Assembly (NCBI RefSeq): GCF_023006325.1
Contig: NZ_JAINDF010000002.1
Location: 186,001 to 250,000 of the forward strand
Origin: Kordiimonas marina
GTDB lineage: Bacteria; Pseudomonadota; Alphaproteobacteria; Sphingomonadales; Kordiimonadaceae
Reading direction: 5' to 3'
Length of the DNA stretch: 64,000 nucleotides
The notes under the pieces were generated by a model, which saw only the letters and a list, made by a program, of their open reading frames with translations, searched no databases and was not told the DNA's origin. This document shows positions 23,978 through 32,441 of this stretch, piece by piece (positions within the stretch are counted from its first letter, which is position 1; each line of letters starts with the position of its first letter). A program made the translations under genes and the position numbers.

Positions 23978-24682
23978 ATGGCGGAAGAACTCCGGCTGAT
24001 ACTTGATGGTCAAGACGTGCCGGTAAAGGTTCGCCGTAACGCACGCGCGAAAAAAATGATCCTCCGGGTCTGCAGCCGCACGGGCGACGTGCGGCTGACG
24101 CTGCCGACGCGGGTCAGGCTATCCGCCGCCGAAGATTTCGTTCTAAAACATACCAGCTGGCTGGTTGCCGAACGCGGCAAGCTCATCTCTACCGAAAGCC
24201 TCGGGGACGGCGATAGGGTGTCGTTCCGGGGGCAGCCGCATACCATCCGTTTCCTCGGGTCGGGCGGTCGTACCGTCACCCTGCAGGATGGGCAGTTGCT
24301 GATCGGCGGTCCTGCCGATATGGCGCCGTCCCGGTTGGAGAAGTGGCTGAAGGCTGAAGCGCGGATACAGCTGAATGCCCGCGCCCAGTATCACGCCGGG
24401 GCGCTTGATGTGGTTTTTGCCCGTGTCAGCATCGGCGATATGCGCAGCCGCTGGGGCAGCTGTTCAAGCCGGGGCACGCTTCGCTTCAACTGGCGCCTTA
24501 TCATGGCGCCCGATGCCGTGCTCGATTATGTCGCCGCGCATGAAGTTGCGCACCTTCTGGAAATGAATCATTCGGACCGCTTCTGGGCCCATGTCGAACG
24601 CTGTGTGCCGGATTACCGCGCGCACCGCCGCTGGCTCCGCTCCGACGTGGGCGCGGGGCTCATGTCGGTCAGTTTCGGCTAG
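23978..24682 (+). CDS. YgjP-like (DUF45) M48-type metallopeptidase
   Basis: 234 residues. The zinc site is HEVAH at 188-192 followed by the third ligand in MNHSDRFW (His198), the YgjP/WLM-type arrangement. The preceding RSRWGSCSSRGTLRFNWRL segment is diagnostic for DUF45. An N-terminal region of 130 residues is mixed alpha/beta. No signal peptide, so cytoplasmic. GAAGG precedes the ATG. Its last four bases overlap the convergent hemoglobin gene. Confidence 0.92.
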   Translation: MAEELRLILDGQDVPVKVRRNARAKKMILRVCSRTGDVRLTLPTRVRLSAAEDFVLKHTSWLVAERGKLISTESLGDGDRVSFRGQPHTIRFLGSGGRTVTLQDGQLLIGGPADMAPSRLEKWLKAEARIQLNARAQYHAGALDVVFARVSIGDMRSRWGSCSSRGTLRFNWRLIMAPDAVLDYVAAHEVAHLLEMNHSDRFWAHVERCVPDYRAHRRWLRSDVGAGLMSVSFG

Positions 24683-25059
24683 CTTGCCTGCGGGCGGAAG
24701 AACAAGCCTTGTTGCAGGCTGTCGGCGATGCGGTGGGCGCGTTCAACGGCCTTCTCTGCAAGCGCGGGGGACAGCATTTCAGGCGCGGTCTGTTCAAACA
24801 GGGTCAGCCACTCGGTGAACAGCTCGGGCGTCAGGTCGGGCAGCATCTGATGCACTTCGAACGGATTGCCCTTATAGGCGGGCGTCCCCAGAAGGATGGT
24901 GACCCAGAAGTCGGTTAGCCGTTTGAAATGGACGGCCCAATGACCATCCAGCCGTTCGTTGAAGATCGGCCCCAAGTCTTTATGCGCGCGGACGCGGTCA
25001 TAAAAGGCGACGACGAACGCATGGATTTCTGCCCGGCGGGCCGGATCTGTCTGCGGCAT
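24679..25059 (-). CDS. Group III truncated hemoglobin
   Basis: 126 residues of the group III (TrHbP) type. The heme pocket shows FNERLDGHWAVHFKRLTDFW in the B-E region and VHQMLPDLTPELF, whose His is the expected proximal ligand, followed by WLTLF. The small alpha-helical fold binds heme and may handle oxygen, nitric oxide or peroxide. I chose the ATG after AGGGACAATACC; an in-frame ATG eight codons upstream lacks a ribosome site. It converges with the metalloprotease gene. Confidence 0.9.
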   Translation of the reverse strand: MPQTDPARRAEIHAFVVAFYDRVRAHKDLGPIFNERLDGHWAVHFKRLTDFWVTILLGTPAYKGNPFEVHQMLPDLTPELFTEWLTLFEQTAPEMLSPALAEKAVERAHRIADSLQQGLFFRPQAS

Positions 25060-25159
25060 GGTATTGTCCCTGAGCTTACGCATAACTGTTTGTTGGCTTC
25101 ATCGGGCATATCCCTTCGGGCGGTGAAGCGCAAGCGAGCGATTGACGCAGGCTGTCGGC

Positions 25160-27163
25160 TTAGTCTCCGCCGAACAGGCGGCTGAAAAAGCCCTTCTTCT
25201 TTTTCTTCTTCTGCGGCGGCGGGACCTGTTCCGCGGTTTTGGCTGCGGCGTCATACATGCCGGCGTCCGCGAGGAGCGGCCTGACCGGATGGCCGATATG
25301 GGCATCGAGCATATAGTCCGCCCAGATGCGGGCGGGCAGGCCGCCGCCTGTTACCCATTTCATCGGTGAGCCGTCGTCATTGCCGACCCACACGGCGGTC
25401 GTCAGGTCGCTGGTGAAGCCGACGAACAGCGCATCGCGGCTGTCCTGCGAGGTGCCTGTCTTGCCGGCAATCGGGCGGTCGATCGCGGCGTGGCGGCCGG
25501 TGCCGGACCTGACAACCGCGGTCAGAAGCTCGACCATCTTGTCGACGATCGGCCGGGCGAGCACGGGCACGAGCGGCGTGGGGGCACGCCTATACAGGAC
25601 TTCGCCTTCAAGCGAGGTGATCTCGACAATGCTGTAGGCCTCAGCCCGGAAGCCGCCGTTGGCGACGGCGTCATAGGCGCTGGCCAGGTCGGTCAGGTGA
25701 ATTTCCTCACTGCCCAGCGGCAGGCTGGGAACCGGCTGCACAGGGGTGGTGATGCCCAGCCGGTGTGCCATGGCGACCACATTGTCGAGCCCGACCTTCT
25801 CGGCGATTTGGACTGCAATGGTGTTGATCGAGTGGGCGAAGGCATCCTTCATGGTCATTTCGCCACGGAATTTATTGTCATAGTTCTTGGGTGCCCAGCC
25901 GTTGATCATGATCGGGGTGTCGTCGAACTTATCATCCGGCTCGATCCCGGCTTCGAGGGCGGTGAGGTAAGCGAATAGCTTGAAGGCCGACCCCGGTTGC
26001 CTGAGGGCCTGTGTCGCCCGGTTGAACTGGCTTTTGGCATAATCCTCACCGCCGACCATGGCGCGCACGGCACCGTCCAGGTCAAGCGAGACAATCGCCC
26101 CTTCCGTGGCGTGGTGTTTGGCGCCTTCGGTCTTGAGGCCGCGGTCGAGCGCGAGGGTGGCGGCGCGCTGGGCGGCGGGGTCGAGCGTCGTGTAGATGAT
26201 CAGCGATTGCCCGGCCGCTTTCGGCAGCAGGCGATAGGCCTCCCCGGTCACCCAGTCGGTAAAGTAGCGCACGTCGCGCCCGGCAACGGCGCTGACGATA
26301 TGGGGCGGTTCCTTCTTCAGCTTGATCGCGGCAGATGGCGTCAACACGCCAGTTTCGACCATGGTGTCCAAAACCACCTTGGCCCGTTCCCAGGCACCGT
26401 CCGGGTTGATGTGGGGCGCCAGGCGCGAGGGTGATTTCACCAGCCCCGCCAGCATGGCCGATTCGGTGATCGACAGGGTGCGGGCGCTGTGGCCGAAGAA
26501 TTTGCGTGAAGCGGCATCGATGCCATATGCGCCACCGCCGAAATAGACCCGGTTCAGATACAGCGTCAGGATCTGGTTCTTGGTGAATTTCTGTTCCAGC
26601 CATAAGGCGAGCAGCAGTTCCTGCGCCTTGCGCTTGATTGTCCGGTGGCTTGAAAGAAACAGGTTTTTGGCCAGCTGCTGGGTCAGCGTGCTGCCGCCTG
26701 CGCGCACGCCGCCTGCCCGCAGGTTGGTCAGCACCGCCCGGGCAAGGCCGCGGAAGTCGATGCCGACATGTTCGAAAAAGTGCCTGTCTTCCACAGCGAC
26801 GATGGCGTGGACCATCGAATCCGGAATTTCGCGGAAAGCGACCCAGTCACCATAGATCGGGCCGGTGCGCACCAGCGTCGCACCGTTCGATGCCTTGACG
26901 ATCACCGCGGGGTCGGTTTCGCCGGGCAGCGGTGGGTTATCCAGGTCCGGCATGTCGAGCGACAGGTAGAAGATGCCGACAAGCCCGAGGATGAAACCCC
27001 AGACCCCGGCGACTGCAAGGCCATACACGATCCGCCTGATAAGCGGCTTGCGGGCTTTTTTCTGTGCCGTGTCGGTGGGGGCGACGGGCTCGCGGCGGCG
27101 GCCCTTATGGGGGGCATCCGACTTTTTGGCCTTCTTCGTCTTGTTGTCCGTGCGTTTCGCCAC
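25160..27163 (-). CDS. Penicillin-binding protein 1A (glycosyltransferase/transpeptidase)
   Basis: 667 residues: basic cytoplasmic tail, membrane helix at about residues 45-68, GT51 glycosyltransferase domain with EDRHFFEHVGIDFRGLARA and GGSTLTQQLAKN, then a transpeptidase domain with GSAFKLF (nucleophile Ser), HSINT and KTGTSQD. It polymerises and cross-links peptidoglycan. The C-terminus is a lysine run before GFFSRLFGGD. The GTG start follows AAGGAAG; an in-frame extension of 16 codons upstream is less likely. Length is normal for the class. Confidence 0.95.
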   Translation of the reverse strand: MAKRTDNKTKKAKKSDAPHKGRRREPVAPTDTAQKKARKPLIRRIVYGLAVAGVWGFILGLVGIFYLSLDMPDLDNPPLPGETDPAVIVKASNGATLVRTGPIYGDWVAFREIPDSMVHAIVAVEDRHFFEHVGIDFRGLARAVLTNLRAGGVRAGGSTLTQQLAKNLFLSSHRTIKRKAQELLLALWLEQKFTKNQILTLYLNRVYFGGGAYGIDAASRKFFGHSARTLSITESAMLAGLVKSPSRLAPHINPDGAWERAKVVLDTMVETGVLTPSAAIKLKKEPPHIVSAVAGRDVRYFTDWVTGEAYRLLPKAAGQSLIIYTTLDPAAQRAATLALDRGLKTEGAKHHATEGAIVSLDLDGAVRAMVGGEDYAKSQFNRATQALRQPGSAFKLFAYLTALEAGIEPDDKFDDTPIMINGWAPKNYDNKFRGEMTMKDAFAHSINTIAVQIAEKVGLDNVVAMAHRLGITTPVQPVPSLPLGSEEIHLTDLASAYDAVANGGFRAEAYSIVEITSLEGEVLYRRAPTPLVPVLARPIVDKMVELLTAVVRSGTGRHAAIDRPIAGKTGTSQDSRDALFVGFTSDLTTAVWVGNDDGSPMKWVTGGGLPARIWADYMLDAHIGHPVRPLLADAGMYDAAAKTAEQVPPPQKKKKKKGFFSRLFGGD

Positions 27164-27284
27164 GCGCTTCCTTTCCGTCCCACAGTCCAGGCACGCCCAT
27201 TTCGGGCGCATGCCAGCATGGCGGCAAAATAAGGCAAAGTTACGGGGGGCGGCAAGGCTTGTCGCACCATGGGGTTATTTCAAT

Positions 27285-27313
27285 TTGACCGAACATTCGG
27301 TTGGGAATAACAT
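27285..27313 (+). promoter_or_regulatory. Promoter with overlapping TetR-type operator
   Basis: TTGACC (27285-27290), a 17-base spacer and TAACAT (27308-27313) form a good promoter 23 bases before the TetR gene. The perfect inverted repeat ACCGAA-CA-TTCGGT (27288-27301) overlaps the -35 box and spacer, the position expected for an autorepressor. Confidence 0.75.
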
Positions 27314-27336
27314 GAGGATGTAAACAGGAGACTGCC

Positions 27337-27900
27337 ATGGCCCGCCCGGCGCGACTGACAAAGACAGGCCTTGCCGAAAAACTGAGCCCGGTGTTTGAGC
27401 GCTACGGCTATGACGGGGCGAGCCTGTCGATGCTGGCAGCGGCCACGGGGCTTTCGAAGGCGAGCCTTTATCATCATTTTCCCCGCGGCAAGGAAGACAT
27501 GGCGCTCTATGCGCTCGCCCACGCGGGCGCCCGGCTTCAGAAGCTGATTTTGGCGCCGCTTGCAGGCAAGGACGACCCGCGCGACCGGCTTGAGGCATCG
27601 CTTGCCGGCACCGGTCGCTATTATGGCGGCGATATCCCGCACTGCCTGATGAACAGCTTGCTCCTCGGTGAAGGGCGGGTGCTTTTCGCCGACAGGATTG
27701 CGACGGCCGTGACGGCATGGCGCCAGGGTTTGATGGCGGCTCTCAGCGACAGTGGTGTGCTGGGTGCCGAAGCAGATTCCTGGGCGCGGGAGATGATAGA
27801 ACGTATCCAGGGCGCCTTGGTTTTGTGCCGGGTTTCTGGCACGCGGGAGCCCCTGGAGACTTGCCTGGATGCGCTGATTTCCGAGCTTCCTCTTTCCTAA
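27337..27900 (+). CDS. TetR/AcrR family transcriptional regulator
   Basis: 187 residues. The N-terminal helix-turn-helix is typical: GYDGASLSMLAAATGLSKASLYHHFPRGKEDM. The C-terminal ligand-binding region includes a SLLLGEG segment and is not assignable to a specific ligand. AGGAG precedes the ATG. An inverted repeat overlapping its own promoter suggests autoregulation. Downstream, NfuA starts about 95 bases on, with its own ribosome site, so its regulation by this protein is not implied; the true target may be elsewhere. Confidence 0.93.
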   Translation: MARPARLTKTGLAEKLSPVFERYGYDGASLSMLAAATGLSKASLYHHFPRGKEDMALYALAHAGARLQKLILAPLAGKDDPRDRLEASLAGTGRYYGGDIPHCLMNSLLLGEGRVLFADRIATAVTAWRQGLMAALSDSGVLGAEADSWAREMIERIQGALVLCRVSGTREPLETCLDALISELPLS

Positions 27901-27995
27901 AATTTGACGGCTGTCTATAAGGTGCGGCGCATTGACCCTTGACGCGCGCGCTCAAAAGCCCCAAATCAATCCCGAGAAATAAGAAGGATTCAGTC

Positions 27996-28559
27996 ATGTT
28001 TATCGAAACCGAGCCGACACCGAACCCCGATACGCTGAAATTCCTGCCTGGGCGCGTGGTGATGGAGCGTGGCTCCGCCAACTTCCCCGATGCGGAGAGC
28101 GCCGTGGGCGCCAGCCCGCTTGCCGAGGCGATGTTCGCCCTGTCGGCCGTGCGCGGCGTGTTTCTCGGCTACGATTTCATCACCATCACCAAAGATACCG
28201 GTGAAAACTGGGACAGCCTGAAGCCTGCGGTGCTGGCGGCACTGATGCAGTTTTATGCCTCCGGCATTCCTGCCTTCATCGAACATGCATCCTCAGGGGA
28301 AAATGCGGTTGATGAAGATGAGGCCGATGCTGACATCATTGATCAGATCAAGACCCTCCTTGATGAAAAGGTCCGCCCGGCGGTCGCGGGTGATGGCGGC
28401 GACATCGTCTATCGCGGCTTCAAGGAAGGTGTGGTTTATCTGCAGATGCAGGGCGCATGTGCAGGCTGCCCCAGCTCGACCCTGACCCTCAAGCACGGGA
28501 TCGAAAACCTGCTCAAATATTATGTGCCGGAAGTCACCGACGTCCGCGCCGTTGAGTGA
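27996..28559 (+). CDS. nfuA: NifU family iron-sulfur carrier NfuA
   Basis: 187 residues with the Nfu N-terminal domain (FIETEPTPNPDTLKF, up to about residue 90) and the C-terminal NifU-like domain carrying Cys155 and Cys158 in GACAGCPSS. Two protomers share a 4Fe-4S cluster for delivery to target proteins. This architecture is usual in Alphaproteobacteria. AGAAGGA precedes the ATG; an in-frame extension upstream is not supported. It precedes the tsaB-rimI pair by 1.3 kb. Confidence 0.95.
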   Translation: MFIETEPTPNPDTLKFLPGRVVMERGSANFPDAESAVGASPLAEAMFALSAVRGVFLGYDFITITKDTGENWDSLKPAVLAALMQFYASGIPAFIEHASSGENAVDEDEADADIIDQIKTLLDEKVRPAVAGDGGDIVYRGFKEGVVYLQMQGACAGCPSSTLTLKHGIENLLKYYVPEVTDVRAVE

Positions 28560-28588
28560 TCAGGGCCATTGAGTAAGCGGCAGGCCGG

Positions 28589-29641
28589 TTAGTCGAGCTT
28601 GCCGCCCGGCACCAGGAAGAATTTCCCATACCAATACCAGCGGCCATGGCCTGCGGGCATGGTGCAGTTGATGCGGTTCCGCCCTTTGGGGAACGGCTTG
28701 TCGAACCGGACTTCGATCCGGTTACCGGCAAGCCGCATCAGCTTGGCCGGGCCGCCCAGATGGCTGGGGTAGCAGGCCAGCGCGCCCAGGCCCTTTACCA
28801 TATCATCGACGGTAAAGCCGAAAAGCGGCGGGTTGCGGTCATCGGTCACCAGCGGGTTGAGGGGCACGACATCGCTGACCGGCAGGGCGATCGCCTGGCT
28901 CACCAGCTTGAAGCGGGTCATGTCGCCATAATGTTCATTGATCGGAAAGCGCGGCAGCGCGAAGGGGTCGCTCCACTGCGCCGCGGCGCCTGAAACCTGA
29001 GCGAAAGCGGCCGTGAAGCCTTCTTTCATGACCGCTTTCTTGATGTCCAGATCATACTCACCATAAGGATAGGCAAACAGGGTCGGCTTTTCCCCCAGTT
29101 CATCTTCGAACCGCTTGTTGGCGGCTTTGATGTCGGCGATGGCGGCTTTGACCCCGGCGTGCGGCATATGCATGTGGCTGGCCGAATGATGGCCGATTTC
29201 GACACCGTCGGCTTTAAGCGCGCGGATGTCGTCCCAGGTCATGTAATTGCTGCTGCCTCTGTCGACCGCATCGGTGGAGACAAACAGGGTCATGGGGATG
29301 CCGGCGGCCTTGAGGCGCGGCCAGCCGTTCACAAAAACAGACTTGTATGCGTCATCGACAGTGATGGCGATGGTGCGCGGGGGCAGGTCCTCACGCGCCT
29401 TCAACCTGCGGACAATTTCCCCTAAAGGCAGAAAATGGTAGCCGCCGGATTTGAGCAGGGCGATCTGGGCCTCGAACTGGTCTATGCGGATATTGGTCGA
29501 GGGGATGCTATCCTCGCCGATGCGGTGATAAAGCAGGACCACGGCCGACTGGTCAGCGGCGGCAGGAAAGGCAAAAAACCCTGTCGTGGCCAGCCAGATT
29601 GATAGAAGCCTCAGGACAAATTTAAACCGATACACCGTCAT
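28589..29641 (-). CDS. Exported polysaccharide deacetylase family protein
   Basis: 350 residues with a signal peptide (cleavage near AAADQ, residue 30) and an N-terminal CE4/NodB-type deacetylase domain at about 30-240. Motif 1 is ITVDDAYKS, with the catalytic and metal-binding Asp pair. Motif 2 is GHHSASH, and FAYPYGEYD is motif 3. The remaining 110 residues, ending in RWYWYGKFFLV, form an extra beta-rich domain I do not recognise. It presumably removes acetyl groups from an envelope polysaccharide. AAGGGGAA precedes the ATG. Confidence 0.9.
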   Translation of the reverse strand: MTVYRFKFVLRLLSIWLATTGFFAFPAAADQSAVVLLYHRIGEDSIPSTNIRIDQFEAQIALLKSGGYHFLPLGEIVRRLKAREDLPPRTIAITVDDAYKSVFVNGWPRLKAAGIPMTLFVSTDAVDRGSSNYMTWDDIRALKADGVEIGHHSASHMHMPHAGVKAAIADIKAANKRFEDELGEKPTLFAYPYGEYDLDIKKAVMKEGFTAAFAQVSGAAAQWSDPFALPRFPINEHYGDMTRFKLVSQAIALPVSDVVPLNPLVTDDRNPPLFGFTVDDMVKGLGALACYPSHLGGPAKLMRLAGNRIEVRFDKPFPKGRNRINCTMPAGHGRWYWYGKFFLVPGGKLD

Positions 29642-29840
29642 TTCCCCTTGTCATCAGGACGCTAGTCTTGCCTTGTTTGCGCCAAGCTGGCAAGACGATG
29701 TGCGAATATTGGTGCATCAAGGTGCGCCATGTGGGAAGCGTGTCCGGGGTGCATGGAAGCCGTTGATACCTCTCCGGGTTGAACCCGTCTGCCCACGCTA
29801 TGGTATAATGACTTTCGTCTCAAAGCAGGACCGCTCATTC

Positions 29841-30494
29841 ATGACGATTCTCGCCATCGATACATCGGAGGCTTATTGCAGCGCCGCACTTGTGCGAGGA
29901 GGCAATGTGCTGGCTTCCCGCTGTGACAATATCGGCCGGGGCCATGCCGAGCACCTGCTGCCCATGATCGAAGGGCTCCTGGAGACAGCGGGCACGGGCT
30001 ACCCGGATATAAGCCGGGTCGCGGTCACGTGTGGCCCCGGTACCTTCACGGGGCTCAGGATTGGCTTGTCGGTTGCGCGCGGTTTGGCGCTGGGGCTTGG
30101 CGTTCCCTGCCTTGGCCTGTCCGGGCTTACCGTTTTGGCGGCAGCGGCTGAAGGCGATGGCCCTGTTCATGCCGTGATGACCGGCAGGGGCGGTCAGGCT
30201 TATCATCAGGCGTTCGAGGGCCGCAGTGAAGACGGCTTGCCCATGCCGATATCCGAGCCCGCTTCCTTGCCGGTTGATGAAATCCTCCGCCGGATCACGG
30301 CGACCCCGGGCCGGATTGTCGGGAGCGGCAGCCCTTCCGTGATGCCTGGGGCGGTTCCCACAGGGGGCATTGACCCCGAGGTTCTGGCATCGCTTGCAGA
30401 GACCCTTGCGCCAGAGAGCTTCCCGCCTGATCCGCTTTATCTGCGGGCGGCGGACGCGGCCAAAGCAAAGCCGCTGCTACCTGTCGCGCCATGA
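29841..30494 (+). CDS. tsaB: tRNA t6A biosynthesis protein TsaB
   Basis: 217 residues of the ASKHA fold: AIDTSEAYCSAAL at the start and VTCGPGTFTGLRIGLSVARGLALGL in the middle are diagnostic. TsaB forms the complex with TsaD and TsaE that installs threonylcarbamoyl adenosine at tRNA position 37. It overlaps rimI by four bases (ATGA), a widespread pairing. The start is taken at the family-typical MTILAIDTS; the ribosome site (AGGA) is ten bases away. Confidence 0.95.
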   Translation: MTILAIDTSEAYCSAALVRGGNVLASRCDNIGRGHAEHLLPMIEGLLETAGTGYPDISRVAVTCGPGTFTGLRIGLSVARGLALGLGVPCLGLSGLTVLAAAAEGDGPVHAVMTGRGGQAYHQAFEGRSEDGLPMPISEPASLPVDEILRRITATPGRIVGSGSPSVMPGAVPTGGIDPEVLASLAETLAPESFPPDPLYLRAADAAKAKPLLPVAP

Positions 30495-31003
30495 CGGGGC
30501 ACGGGCGAATGGCTGCTCTGCACATGGCTTTCGTCAGCCTGGAGGGCGAAAACGGGCCTGACCTTTTGTCTCATCTGCATGAATTGGCATTTGCCGGGCA
30601 AGACGAAAAGCCGTGGTCGGCAGAAGAGTTTCGCCAAATGGTGGTATTGCAGGGAGTATCGGCTGCAGTGGCCTATGTCGATGAAATTCCTGTGGGATTT
30701 GCTCTTTGGCGTCGGGTGCTCGATGAAGCGGAGCTTATCACCATCGGGGTGGTGCCGGCAGCCCGCGGCCAAGGGTATGCCCGGCACATGCTGACTTTTA
30801 TCGGGGAACAGCTAAAAGCGGCGGGTGGAGAAAAACTGTTCCTTGAGGTCCGGGCAGATAATGCGCCCGCAATTGACTTATACCGGAGTTCGGGCTTTCA
30901 AGAGATCGGCCAAAGAAGGCGGTATTATCAAACTCAAAGTGGTAAACGTGTTGATGCGCTTTGTTTAATGTTAATTCTAAATAATCCAGATGCTGATAAA
31001 TGA
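30491..31003 (+). CDS. rimI: Ribosomal protein S18 alanine N-acetyltransferase RimI
   Basis: 170 residues, GNAT fold. The acetyl-CoA loop reads VVPAARGQGYARHML, and the following FLEVRADNAPAIDLYRSSGFQEIGQRRRYY is the RimI signature. It acetylates the N-terminus of S18 and sometimes other proteins. The start codon overlaps the tsaB stop (ATGA), indicating coupling. The 3' end is AT-rich and converges with the TusA-like gene 14 bases later. Confidence 0.93.
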   Translation: MTGHGRMAALHMAFVSLEGENGPDLLSHLHELAFAGQDEKPWSAEEFRQMVVLQGVSAAVAYVDEIPVGFALWRRVLDEAELITIGVVPAARGQGYARHMLTFIGEQLKAAGGEKLFLEVRADNAPAIDLYRSSGFQEIGQRRRYYQTQSGKRVDALCLMLILNNPDADK

Positions 31004-31017
31004 AATAAAATGATTCA

Positions 31018-31320
31018 TTACTTCTTTACTTGAACTTCAATTACGATTAACTGTAGCGTGTTGACAGGGGGACGGCTGGCAGCGTCGACGTCCGCAGATA
31101 TGAATGATGGGAGCGAATGGGTGTCGGTTTCCGACAAAATCTCATGCCCCAAGGACCGGATCGAGCGTACCAGCGGTTCGTTTGACCGTGTTTTTTCATA
31201 GACGATGCTTGCTATATCCCCGTTAACCAATGTGTCCAGGAACAGACGTGTTTTCACGAATGCCATGGGGCACGTGGTGCCGCGTAGATCGAGGGTCCGC
31301 CGGGGGCTGGTGGTCTGCAT
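31018..31320 (-). CDS. TusA-like sulfurtransferase domain protein
   Basis: 100 residues with the TusA/SirA fold: TLDLRGTTCPMAFVKTRLFLDTL contains the active Cys in the CPM motif near residue 18. The protein could relay sulfur or have a redox role. A C-terminal extension ending in LIVIEVQVKK is slightly longer than TusA. GGAG lies ten bases before the ATG. It diverges from the mucR-like gene. Confidence 0.83.
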   Translation of the reverse strand: MQTTSPRRTLDLRGTTCPMAFVKTRLFLDTLVNGDIASIVYEKTRSNEPLVRSIRSLGHEILSETDTHSLPSFISADVDAASRPPVNTLQLIVIEVQVKK

Positions 31321-31439
31321 AGGAAGACGGCTCCGGGAAGTTAAATATTATTTTGTCTCAATAAGGCTTTCGGATCGGGAAAGCAAAGGCAAGTAGGAAA
31401 AACGTGGCCACAGCCGCCTGGTAAAGTGGAACGAGGGTT

Positions 31440-31850
31440 ATGGAAGACAAAGATATACAGAAAGAAGAATTGCTGGCACTGACGACAGATATTGTGGCGT
31501 CGCATGTTGCCAACAACGAAGTTGCCGTTGACGATCTCCCCAATCTCATTCGTCAAGTTTATGGCACGCTGGCCGGTTTGGGTGGGTCACAGGCAGCTGA
31601 AGAAGAAAAGCCTCAGCCTGCTGTGCCGATCAAGAAGTCCATCACGCCGGACTATATTGTCTGTCTGGAAGACGGCAAGAAGCTCAAGATGCTGAAACGC
31701 CATCTGAAGACACAATATAATATGACCCCGGAAGACTATCGGGAACGCTGGGGTTTGCCCATGGACTATCCCATGGTTGCGCCCAATTACGCCGACCAGC
31801 GGCGGGAACTGGCCAAGAAAATCGGCCTGGGCCGCGGACGCAAGAAATAA
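31440..31850 (+). CDS. MucR/Ros family transcriptional regulator
   Basis: 136 residues. The N-terminal half is acidic and helical (oligomerisation region); the C-terminal DNA-binding domain has VCLEDGKKLKMLKRHLKTQY followed by MTPEDYRERWGLP. In relatives the zinc ligands are C-x2-D-x9-H-x3-H; here Cys75, Asp78 and His88 are present but position 92 is Gln (CAA). Some Mesorhizobium homologues fold without zinc, so function may survive. MucR proteins are broad regulators binding AT-rich DNA. The upstream gap is AT-rich. It precedes the fur-like gene by 136 bases. Confidence 0.93.
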   Translation: MEDKDIQKEELLALTTDIVASHVANNEVAVDDLPNLIRQVYGTLAGLGGSQAAEEEKPQPAVPIKKSITPDYIVCLEDGKKLKMLKRHLKTQYNMTPEDYRERWGLPMDYPMVAPNYADQRRELAKKIGLGRGRKK

Positions 31851-31873
31851 TCTAAAAATCTACTATTTTTACA

Positions 31874-31912
31874 GCAAGCCGGGTGTCCCAAATCAGGGGA
31901 TGCCCGGCTTGC
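31874..31912. repeat. Strong inverted repeat between mucR-like and fur-like genes
   Basis: A perfect ten-base stem GCAAGCCGGG/CCCGGCTTGC with partial inner pairing. Neither strand has a T run after it, so it is not a standard terminator, though it may still end or protect the MucR transcript. Confidence 0.55.
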
Positions 31913-31985
31913 TCTTGCCTGTCCCATGTGCCATCTTGCGGACATAAAGTATCAGTATTGAAAACCCGAGGAGCCTGACGAGGTC

Positions 31986-32420
31986 ATGGATAACGCCAAC
32001 CCGGACATTGAAGCCCTTTGCCTGCAAAAAGGTATGCGGATGACGGACCAGCGACGGGTCATTGCCCGTGTACTGACCGAGGCAACAGACCATCCGGACG
32101 TTGAAGAGGTCTATCGCCGGTCGACAGCTGTCGATTCGGGGATCAGCATCGCCACCGTATACCGGACCGTGCGGCTCTTTGAGGAAGCAGGCATCCTGGA
32201 GCGTCATGATTTCCGTGATGGCCGCTCGCGCTACGAGGCCGTGACGGAAGAACATCATGACCATCTCATCAATGTGGAAACCGGCGAAGTGCTGGAGTTT
32301 CATAATGATGAAATAGAAGTGCTTCAGGAAGAAATTGCACGCCGGCTGGGATTCAAGCTGGTGGATCACCGGATGGAGCTGTATGGCGTGCCGGTGGACC
32401 GGGACAAAAAGGGCTCTTGA
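31986..32420 (+). CDS. Fur family transcriptional regulator
   Basis: 144 residues: winged helix with MRMTDQRRVIARVL and ISIATVYRTVRLFEEAG, then the metal-binding HHDHLINVETGEVLEFHNDEIE hinge and dimerisation region. This is the Fur/Mur subgroup pattern; in Alphaproteobacteria such proteins may respond to iron or manganese. The usual C-terminal cysteines are absent. It begins an apparent run with plsC-like and miaB genes. The metal specificity cannot be set from sequence. Confidence 0.93.
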   Translation: MDNANPDIEALCLQKGMRMTDQRRVIARVLTEATDHPDVEEVYRRSTAVDSGISIATVYRTVRLFEEAGILERHDFRDGRSRYEAVTEEHHDHLINVETGEVLEFHNDEIEVLQEEIARRLGFKLVDHRMELYGVPVDRDKKGS

Positions 32421-32441
32421 GTAGGGGCCGCGGAGTGAGCG

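Noticed and set aside
25175-25215. Poly-A/T-like run (ttcttctttttcttc) as a terminator or slippage site
   Set aside because: It encodes the lysine run near the end of PBP1A, common in the family; no stem precedes it.
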